A model generated the notes under the pieces. It saw only the letters and a list, made by a program, of their open reading frames with translations. It did no database searches and was not told the origin of the DNA. A DNA stretch of 8,184 nucleotides from Sandaracinaceae bacterium (GTDB lineage: Bacteria; Myxococcota_A; Polyangia; Polyangiales; JAFGIB01): contig JADGRG010000488.1 in assembly GCA_017881145.1 (NCBI GenBank), positions 1 to 8,184 on the forward strand. Reading direction: 5' to 3'. Both the position numbers and the translations under genes were made by a program. This document shows positions 1-5,625 of the stretch, one piece after another. Every line of letters starts with the position of its first letter. Positions within the stretch are counted from its first letter, which is position 1.

Positions 1-4
1 CACC

Positions 5-35
5 GACGCTCCCCGGTAACCACCGCGGGAGCGTC
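5..35 (-). terminator. Stem-loop downstream of the secreted-protein gene, possible terminator
   Basis: Bases 5-13 (GACGCTCCC) pair with 27-35 (GGGAGCGTC), and 14-17 (CGGT) pair with 22-25 (ACCG). This gives a 13-bp stem with a 4-base loop and one bulged C at 26. It lies 27 bases beyond the stop of the minus-strand gene ending at 63, where a terminator would be expected. There is no T-tract on the minus side and only a short TTT on the plus side (after 40). It may therefore be an mRNA-end stabiliser or a terminator shared with a gene to the left, not a classical intrinsic terminator. Confidence 0.5.
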
Positions 36-62
36 CGCATTTGTGGTGCAAGGAGCCGAGCC

Positions 63-1421
63 TCATGGCGCCGCGTTGGGCGCATGGTCGATGATCAGCT
101 CGAAGCCGTGCGGCAAGAGCGGTGGCACGTCGGCGTCGGGCACCTTCTCTGGAAGATACGTGACGACTACGATCACCTGCGCCGTGTCTTCGGTAAGCAT
201 CACGGGCAGGTAGCTCTGGGGCAGGCGCCTGCCCGGGACCTTGACGCGCCCCAGCTCGTGGCCGTCTTCAGCGAGCCGCATCGCAATCAGCGACCAGCGT
301 GGGCCGATCTCCCCGCGCAACCAGACCTGCAAGGTATCTCCAGCCTGCGCGCCGGGCGTGCGCACACTGAGATACGCGCTGCCGAGGCATTCAACTTCAT
401 CACGCACGTGACGCGGCAAGTCGCGCAAGCTGAGCTCAGCGAGAAGCGGAACAGCAGCGTCGGAGGGCAGCGCATGCAGCACGTGGTAAGGCGCAGCCGC
501 ACGCCGAACCGCGGGCCCCGCGAAGAAGCGGGCCGCCGCGAAGTCTTCGAGCGCATCGCTCCAGTCTTGTCGCGCCGAGACCTTCAACGTCTGAGCCAGC
601 ACCTCCCACAAGTCGGGCGAAGCGCGCAGCACCCCGGGATCGACCAGCTCTCGGCTGCGCTGCCGCGTCAGCTCCCACAGAGCTTGCACGAATGAGCCAG
701 CCGAACCGTCGTGCTGCTCGGAGAGCACCGCAAGCAAGAGCCCGCCAGCCGCACCCGAGGCCGTACGAGCATCGAGCATCCCGCCCTTCGCTTCGCGCTC
801 CGCACGCACCAAGCTCTCGTCGCAACCAAGCTCGCCGTCCAGAAGCCAAGCCGCCAGATCACCGCTCGCACCGAGCCAGCTCTGCGCCTCGGATGGATCC
901 TGACCACGCAGCGCGGCTTGGGCGAACGCGCTCTGCACGCAAGCGGGCAGCGCGTTGGTGGCGACGGCAGCATCGACCACGGCATACGTCTGCGCGGCAT
1001 CGAAGTCCGACACGACCTGCGCCACGTCCACCTCGGCCGATGCCGCCGCGCGTGCATTCGCCTCCAAGTAGAGGTCGAAGCCAGCGGTTCCGCCGTAGCC
1101 ACCGTCCGCAAAGGGCAAAGGAAACCCCGTCGCGGTCCAGGCGTCACTGGCTTGCTCGAGAGCCGCGAGCGCGAGCTGCAAACGTCGATACGAAGTGCCA
1201 AGCGGCGCGTGCACGTGCAGCGGCAAGCGCCATGAATCCAGGCGCAGCGCAGGGCCGGTCGGGCGCGGAGTTGGATCCGGCATGGACACGGTCTGTCCCT
1301 TCCAGACTTTGGGGGCGAGCACCCAGTTTGCCCATGCCTCCATGGGACCCTGCTCGGCCCGCGCACTAGCGCCGAGGCAGCTCGCGCAGAAGCCCAGCGC
1401 GAGCAAGACCGAGGTCGACAT
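63..1421 (-). CDS. Secreted protein of unknown function
   Basis: A 452-residue protein that I do not recognise as a named family. Residues 1-22 look like a Sec signal peptide: a hydrophobic core (SVLLALGFCASCLG) and an AxA cleavage site (ARA before EQ). It should be exported to the periplasm or beyond. The mature part has an Ala/Leu-rich helical middle (about 75-300) with cysteines at 161 and 200 that could pair, and a C-terminal part of alternating beta-like segments (about 355-445). There is no HExxH and no other catalytic motif. The fragment FDLYLE (115-120) and the helical layout recall degenerate secreted metallopeptidase folds, but this is only an impression. Start choice: ATG at 1421 begins the signal peptide, and G/C-ending codons start there. 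Upstream in-frame options are ATG 1445 and GTG 1502. The GTG has a GAGGAT 10 bases upstream, but the codons after it (TCA AAT CCT CCA GAT TCT) do not look coding. The start is uncertain. Confidence 0.8.
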   Translation of the reverse strand: MSTSVLLALGFCASCLGASARAEQGPMEAWANWVLAPKVWKGQTVSMPDPTPRPTGPALRLDSWRLPLHVHAPLGTSYRRLQLALAALEQASDAWTATGFPLPFADGGYGGTAGFDLYLEANARAAASAEVDVAQVVSDFDAAQTYAVVDAAVATNALPACVQSAFAQAALRGQDPSEAQSWLGASGDLAAWLLDGELGCDESLVRAEREAKGGMLDARTASGAAGGLLLAVLSEQHDGSAGSFVQALWELTRQRSRELVDPGVLRASPDLWEVLAQTLKVSARQDWSDALEDFAAARFFAGPAVRRAAAPYHVLHALPSDAAVPLLAELSLRDLPRHVRDEVECLGSAYLSVRTPGAQAGDTLQVWLRGEIGPRWSLIAMRLAEDGHELGRVKVPGRRLPQSYLPVMLTEDTAQVIVVVTYLPEKVPDADVPPLLPHGFELIIDHAPNAAP

Positions 1422-1489
1422 GTGTGCGTGAGGTAGGCGAGGCATCGGGACGCTCGGCCGGGGTAGGCCGCAACCTTTCGAAGAATCTG

Positions 1490-1518
1490 GAGGATTTGAC
1501 ACGAAGAGAGCTATCCTC
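1490..1518. promoter_or_regulatory. Divergent spacer with TTGACA box inside an inverted repeat
   Basis: The 119-bp gap between the divergent genes (1422-1540) is less GC-rich than its flanks. It holds a perfect TTGACA at 1496-1501. Around this lies an inverted repeat, GAGGAT (1490-1495) and ATCCTC (1513-1518), 17 bases apart. No good -10 box sits 16-18 bases after TTGACA (the nearest is TAAACG at 1520), so the promoter call is weak. The inverted repeat could be an operator. The right half, read on the minus strand, could instead be a ribosome-binding site for a GTG start at 1502. Confidence 0.25.
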
Positions 1519-1540
1519 GTAAACGTCGACTGGAGCGCAC

Positions 1541-2092
1541 ATGACCGATTACCACTTCGATCCAGGTGGATTCTTTCAATTTGATCTCGCTCACGGGCGG
1601 GTCCGCACCCGCGGCGGCGCGCGAGTCATCGTTCTAGCCGAGAACGTGCTCGCACCGCTGATCATGACGGCGGTTCAGAACGGGGACCTCACGGCGATCC
1701 GCACGCTGGGCAGCCAGCTGGGCGCGATCGTCGGGCAGTCGCTCCCCGGCGCGGCCAACACGTTGAGCCCGCAGCTGGTGCTCTCGCACGCCGGTGCTGT
1801 GATGTCGCTCTATGGCTGGGGACGCCTCAAGCTCGAGCAGTGGGGCGGAGCCCTGGTGCTGGTGGTGGAAGGCCTACCCCCGCTCGACGAGGACAATCTC
1901 GCCGTGGCAGCGCTGCTCGGTGGCTTGTTCTCGACGCTCTGCAGCGCCGAAGTCGCGTGCGTGCCGATCGCGCGCACCACCAAGTACATCATGGTCGACC
2001 CGCGCATCGCCGAGCAGGTCTGGGCATGGTCGAAGAGCGGCGACAACCTCGCCACCATCGCTTCCAAGCTCAGCTCGCCGGAGGCAGCATGA
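1541..2092 (+). CDS. Small V4R-like (TRAPP-fold) domain protein
   Basis: A 183-residue cytoplasmic protein with no signal peptide. Residues 11-68 hold FQFDLAHGRVRTRGGARVIVL, a helical stretch and a GxxxGxxxG-like turn (GSQLGAIVGQSL, 57-68). Residues 90-160 run YGWGRLKLEQWGGALVLVV, then DNLAVAALLGGLFSTLCSAEV. This order resembles V4R (4-vinyl-reductase-like) domains: a glycine-rich helix, a YGxG-type strand entry, a strand, then a GGL helix. The C-terminal cysteines seen in some V4R proteins are missing, so a metal-binding role is not supported. V4R domains often sense or bind small hydrophobic ligands, but no ligand can be named here. ATG 1541 is preceded by GGAG at 1532-1535 (5-base spacer). 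The stop overlaps the next start (ATGA, 2089-2092), so the two genes form a translationally coupled pair. The coding call is firm; the family is inferred. Confidence 0.82.
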   Translation: MTDYHFDPGGFFQFDLAHGRVRTRGGARVIVLAENVLAPLIMTAVQNGDLTAIRTLGSQLGAIVGQSLPGAANTLSPQLVLSHAGAVMSLYGWGRLKLEQWGGALVLVVEGLPPLDEDNLAVAALLGGLFSTLCSAEVACVPIARTTKYIMVDPRIAEQVWAWSKSGDNLATIASKLSSPEAA

Positions 2093-2862
2093 GCACGGCA
2101 CAGATCGACCGCCTGGAGAGCCTGCTCTCACGCATCCAGGAGAACCGCGAGAAGCCTCGGCCCGCACGCCAGACGCAGATCGAGGCGCAGATCGAGGCTC
2201 ACATCGAAGCGAGCCGACCAGCCATGGTTGCGCCTGCGGTGCTTGCACCAGCAACGCCCGCCAACCCAGCGCGCGAGCCTCTCATGCCGACGCCGGCAGA
2301 CGTCACCGGACGCGACGCCATGCGACCGGTCGCAGGCTCGATTGACCGCATTGACCGCATAGAACGCGAGGCCCCCCGACCGGTGGCAGTCCCGATCGAG
2401 CGCGAGCGCGCCACCATCACCGAAGAACGCGTGCACCTACCGGATCGAGTCAGCGTGCCGCAGCGACCAGCCGCCAACCGTTCGATGCCGGAGCCTCGCA
2501 GCTCACGCGAGCCGGCGTTTTCGGACGCGAGCACTGCCGGTGCGCGCAAGGGATTGCGCGATCGCACGGCGACGCCGCTCGAGATGGCGGTCGAAGGCGA
2601 GCTCAACCGACCGGCACAACCCGAGCCGATCATGGCGCCGAAGCCTGCACGTGCACCGACCGGCCAAACCGAAGAGCAGATGCCCGCTGCGCACGTCGCC
2701 ATGCAAGCATCGACCGAACCCATCGCGCCGCTCAGCATCGAAGCGGAACCGGTGGCCGAGATGGGGCGCCCGATCGCTCAGGTGATGAGCAAGCACACCA
2801 TGGAGCTCGACACGACCTTCGGAGCTATGCTCAAGCGCTCGCTCTCGTTGCGGCCCCACTGA
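2089..2862 (+). CDS. Pro/Ala/Arg-rich disordered protein, partner of the upstream V4R-like protein
   Basis: A 257-residue protein starting MSTAQIDRLESLLSRIQENR. The first 45 residues are predicted helical and charged, with short internal repeats (IEAQIEAHIEA; later IDRIDRIERE). Residues about 45-220 are rich in Pro, Ala, Arg, Glu and Met, with no globular pattern, so probably disordered. The last 32 residues (GRPIAQVMSKHTMELD, then TFGAMLKRSLSLRPH) look ordered and basic. From memory, tails of the TFGxxLxRSLxLRP type recur in myxobacterial proteins, which would make this a docking motif; that is an inference. The true start is ATG 2089, within the ATGA overlap and preceded by GGAGG at 2080-2084. 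The frame is open further upstream, but that part lies antiphase inside the V4R-like gene. I see no catalytic domain. A scaffold or linker working with the upstream protein is the simplest reading. Confidence 0.72.
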   Translation: MSTAQIDRLESLLSRIQENREKPRPARQTQIEAQIEAHIEASRPAMVAPAVLAPATPANPAREPLMPTPADVTGRDAMRPVAGSIDRIDRIEREAPRPVAVPIERERATITEERVHLPDRVSVPQRPAANRSMPEPRSSREPAFSDASTAGARKGLRDRTATPLEMAVEGELNRPAQPEPIMAPKPARAPTGQTEEQMPAAHVAMQASTEPIAPLSIEAEPVAEMGRPIAQVMSKHTMELDTTFGAMLKRSLSLRPH

Positions 2863-2863
2863 C

Positions 2864-2983
2864 GAGCTGTCGAAAAATGGCGCATAGCGGCTTACGTCCT
2901 CGAAGAAAGCCTCGAAATACGAGTGTATTCCTGCGGCTTTCTTCTGCGGGCGCGCTCGCTCTGCGCCGGTTTTTCGGCAGCTC
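2864..2983 (+). repeat. Long palindromic element E1, upstream of coaX
   Basis: A 120-bp imperfect palindrome filling most of the gap between the disordered-protein gene and coaX. The outer arms are 2864-2877 (GAGCTGTCGAAAAA) and 2970-2983 (TTTTTCGGCAGCTC), with one difference. Pairing resumes inward: GGCGCA with its complement, GAAGAAAGCC (2902-2911) with GGCTTTCTTC (2935-2944), and AATAC with GTATT around a GAGT loop near 2920. Both arms recur in element E2 on the far side of coaX, in opposite orientation: 2864-2898 matches E2 at 30 of 35 positions, and 2944-2983 matches at 35 of 40, including a run of 25 identical bases. It begins 2 bp after the upstream stop. It could act as a terminator, an mRNA-processing site or a non-autonomous mobile element. 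No target-site duplication is visible. Confidence 0.8.
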
Positions 2984-2992
2984 TTGAATTAC

Positions 2993-2996
2993 GGAG
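2993..2996 (+). promoter_or_regulatory. Ribosome-binding site deciding the coaX start
   Basis: GGAG at 2993-2996 lies 7 bases before ATG 3004. It rules out the longer in-frame start at 2923, which would put 27 residues encoded by repeat element E1 in front of the conserved MLLVVDVGNT start of the kinase. Confidence 0.75.
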
Positions 2997-3003
2997 CTTC
3001 AAG

Positions 3004-3768
<765 letters not shown>

Positions 3769-3815
3769 GCAGAGCAACACGCCGACGCCGTCAGCTGCAG
3801 CGAGCTTACGCTCTC

Positions 3816-3968
3816 CAGAGCCGTCCAGAAATCGGCGCAGAGCGAGCGCGCCCGCAGGCCGGGAGGGAGCGCTACTCACGTAGCGTGACCGACCGGCCCA
3901 TGTTCGGGGTTCGGGGCCCGAACCCCAGCGCGACGTAAGCCGCTATGAGCCATTTCTGGGCGGCTCTG
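3816..3968 (-). repeat. Long palindromic element E2, inverted relative copy of E1
   Basis: A 153-bp element filling most of the 201-bp gap between the convergent coaX and CoA-binding genes. It ends 1 bp from the latter's stop. The arms 3816-3823 (CAGAGCCG) and 3961-3968 (CGGCTCTG) are perfect complements, and pairing continues through CCAGAAAT and its partner. Bases 3818-3857 match the complement of E1's right arm at 35 of 40 positions; 3932-3966 match the complement of E1's left arm at 30 of 35. The centre differs wholly from E1. It has its own nested hairpins: GGCCGG (3857-3862) with CCGGCC (3893-3898), CGCTAC (3870-3875) with GTAGCG (3880-3885), and a 21-bp palindrome at 3906-3926. It may work as a two-way terminator here. 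No target-site duplication is clear (TCTC and TCTA flank it). Confidence 0.8.
3906..3926. repeat. Perfect GC-rich palindrome inside E2
   Basis: GGGGTTCGGG and CCCGAACCCC form perfect 10-bp arms around a single G at 3916. It has no counterpart in E1, so it belongs to the variable centre of the element family. With essentially no loop it would be a poor RNA hairpin, though it could extrude as a DNA cruciform or bind a dimeric protein. Confidence 0.6.
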
Positions 3969-3969
3969 T

Positions 3970-4407
3970 CTAGAAGCGGCCGAGCACCTTGCTCAGCTGA
4001 CGGTGCACCGAGTGGTAGGAGAGGCCGTGGCTCACGTATTCCATCGCGCAAGCGCCGGTGCGCACGTTGAGGCCGCGGTCTCTGCCGATGGCCAGCGCCT
4101 CGGGCGTTTCGCGCAACATGTGGATCCAGACGTGCTGGATTCCAGCCTCGGCCGCCCGCTGCACCCATTCCGTGGTCTCTTCGCGCGGAACCTCGATCAC
4201 CACCGCCGACACCTTCTCTGGCAGCGAAGCCAGGTCGGGATAGGCCTTGTCGCCCAGGATGGTGTTGGTGCTGGGATCGACGGCGAACACCTTCTTCCCC
4301 TGCTTCTTCAGCTCACCGTAAGAGAGCTTCGGAAACGGTTTCTCGGAAGAATGTCCGACGAACGCAAAGCTATCGTTTTCCCAAAAGGTCTCGCGGTTGC
4401 TCGGCAT
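3970..4407 (-). CDS. CoA-binding Rossmann-fold protein (CoA_binding_2 / YccU type)
   Basis: A 145-residue cytoplasmic protein made of one CoA-binding domain like that of succinyl-CoA synthetase alpha subunits. Family features seen: an N-terminal strand FAFVGHSSEKPFPKLSY (14-30), with VGxS contacting the CoA nucleotide; KKVFAVDP (38-45), the second Rossmann strand; YPDLASLPEKVSAVVIEVP (56-74); VWIHMLRETPEAL (93-105); and GLNVRTGACAMEY (112-124). Length is typical for the stand-alone family. Such proteins are taken to bind CoA or an acyl-CoA, but their physiological role is not established. ATG 4407 is set by GGAGAG at 4414-4419 (6-base spacer) and by the conserved start; a TTG extension to 4479 is unlikely. 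It lies downstream of the FHA gene on the same strand, 150 bp apart, and converges with coaX. Both neighbours touching CoA may be meaningful. Confidence 0.92.
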   Translation of the reverse strand: MPSNRETFWENDSFAFVGHSSEKPFPKLSYGELKKQGKKVFAVDPSTNTILGDKAYPDLASLPEKVSAVVIEVPREETTEWVQRAAEAGIQHVWIHMLRETPEALAIGRDRGLNVRTGACAMEYVSHGLSYHSVHRQLSKVLGRF

Positions 4408-4557
4408 GGTCAGCTCTCCGTTTGCGCCATCGAGTGTCGGCGTGGTCAGTGCGCGGCGAGCATAGCCGCGCTGGGTCAAGGACGGTAGCCACCACGGTCA
4501 CGAGCCACAATTCGGGTTGCGCGGGGTCACCTCGCACGCAGCCGTCCACGCTGCAGC

Positions 4558-5490
4558 TCAATGGGCACGCAGCAGCAAGACCAGCCCCAGCACGCTCATC
4601 ACCAGCACAGCGGCCGCCAGCGCATAGATCATCATGTCGGCGTCGACCCCACCTGGCTTGGCTCGCGAAACCGGGGCCAACGTGGGTGCGTGCAGCTCGG
4701 GCGGTGCCAAGACTTCAGTCGCTTCGACGCTCGACGGCTGATCGACCACCGGCAGATCGGGCTCGCCGCGCAGCGCGTCGAGTGAGGCTTGCGCCGGATC
4801 TTCGAAGAGCAGGCGTGTCGACCCGATCAAGACCTCGTCACCGTCGCGCAAGCGTCGCGATTGCACCACGTGTTCGCCGACCACCATGCCCGGCTGGTGG
4901 CCCAGGTTCCTGATCAGGATGCCGTCGAGATCGTGGATGACTTCGGCGTGCTCGGCTGCAAGCCCAGGATCTGGCAATGAGAGCTGCGCGCTCTCGGCAT
5001 GACCCAGCAGCAGCCGGCAAGGAGCGGCCGGGATCTCCAAGGTCGTGCCAGTTGCGGGGCCGGTCAGCACACACAAGCGCGGAGCTGCCAGGCGCTCCGC
5101 AGGTGCGAAGTGCGTCTCGCGCAAGAGGCGGCGCGCCAGCTCGGCCGTGCGCTCGGCGCTCATCGGCTCGATCACCAGCGGCACCACGTGAAAGGAAAGC
5201 AGGTAAGCGCCGAGCTCGACCAGGTCGGCGTCGCGCAGCTTGCGCGCCCGATCGCCGATCAAGCGTTGTCCGTTCAGCTTTGTGCCATTGGTCGAGCCGG
5301 TGTCGGCGAGCCACCAGTCGTCGCCGCGCAGCTGCACCGTGGCATGCGCCTCGGACACCGTGCGGTGCGGCAGGCAAATGTCGGCCGCACCACCGCGTCC
5401 GATGACGATGCGGCTCTGGTCGAAAGCAAACTCGAGCTCGCCCGGAACCTTTTGTCCCGCGCGCGAGCGCACTGCCAAACGCACTCCCAT
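4558..5490 (-). CDS. Tandem FHA-domain protein with C-terminal membrane anchor
   Basis: A 310-residue protein. FHA domain 1 (about 8-100) has all the canonical phosphothreonine-binding residues: GR (31-32), S46 and H49 in TVSEAHA, TGSTNGT (64-70) and NG (73-74). A second domain (about 138-230) has the FHA layout (LLLGHAESAQLSL, AAEHAEV, NLGHQPGMVVG) but lacks the Arg of GR (H164), has Ala at the usual Ser (179), and has no TNG loop. It is likely a degenerate, non-binding FHA. After a Pro-rich linker (232-283), residues 287-308 form a single hydrophobic helix ending LLLRAH, so the protein is probably tail-anchored with both FHA domains in the cytoplasm. It would read threonine phosphorylation, as expected in kinase-rich myxobacteria. 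No kinase lies in the window. ATG 5490 gives a start just before domain 1. No strong Shine-Dalgarno is seen; TTG codons slightly upstream are alternatives. The frame stays open upstream, but that stretch is antisense to the PilZ gene. Confidence 0.9.
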   Translation of the reverse strand: MGVRLAVRSRAGQKVPGELEFAFDQSRIVIGRGGAADICLPHRTVSEAHATVQLRGDDWWLADTGSTNGTKLNGQRLIGDRARKLRDADLVELGAYLLSFHVVPLVIEPMSAERTAELARRLLRETHFAPAERLAAPRLCVLTGPATGTTLEIPAAPCRLLLGHAESAQLSLPDPGLAAEHAEVIHDLDGILIRNLGHQPGMVVGEHVVQSRRLRDGDEVLIGSTRLLFEDPAQASLDALRGEPDLPVVDQPSSVEATEVLAPPELHAPTLAPVSRAKPGGVDADMMIYALAAAVLVMSVLGLVLLLRAH

Positions 5491-5582
5491 GGCTGGGCCC
5501 AACGTTGCGCCGTCGAGGCGCGCGGTCAAGGAATCGGGACGCCGAGCCCGCTTGCCGAAAACTGGACGTTTGCCTCCGCATT

Positions 5583-5608
5583 TGACACCTGTCGAAGCAG
5601 TAGTGTCA
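5583..5608. promoter_or_regulatory. Inverted repeat over a TTGACA box in the FHA/PilZ divergent spacer
   Basis: The 135-bp spacer (5491-5625) contains TTGACA at 5582-5587. Overlapping it, TGACAC (5583-5588) and GTGTCA (5603-5608) form an inverted repeat 14 bases apart. It lies 17 bases before the PilZ-gene start at 5626 and could be an operator. No convincing -10 box follows at the usual distance. The nine bases ATTTGACAC also occur at 1494-1502 in the other divergent spacer, again within an inverted repeat. Confidence 0.3.
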
Positions 5609-5613
5609 GCCAC

Positions 5614-5617
5614 GAGG
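5614..5617 (+). promoter_or_regulatory. Ribosome-binding site favouring the second ATG of the PilZ gene
   Basis: GAGG at 5614-5617 lies 2 bases before ATG 5620 but 8 bases before ATG 5626, the normal spacing. This favours the second, in-frame ATG. The difference is only two residues (Met-Leu). Confidence 0.55.
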
Positions 5618-5625
5618 TCATGCTC

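Noticed and set aside
668..1366. Long open frames overlapping the secreted-protein gene on both strands (also 84-695, 692-1369 and 711-1235)
   Set aside because: They are Arg/Pro/Ala-rich with no domain or ribosome-binding site, typical high-GC shadows. The signal-peptide frame is the coherent one.
2089..2862. Minus-strand frames opposite the disordered-protein gene (2199-2738, 2503-2859)
   Set aside because: The plus frame has an ATGA link and GGAGG upstream; the antisense frames have neither.
4370..4561. Small minus-strand frame starting in an ATGA overlap with the FHA stop
   Set aside because: The overlap is tempting, but the product is low in pattern, has no ribosome-binding site, and runs out of phase into the CoA-binding gene.
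4999..5625. In-frame upstream extension of the PilZ gene over 600 bases
   Set aside because: It runs antisense through the FHA gene, whose GR, SxxH and TGSTNGT motifs are clear. The PilZ ribosome-binding site and domain start sit at 5614-5640.
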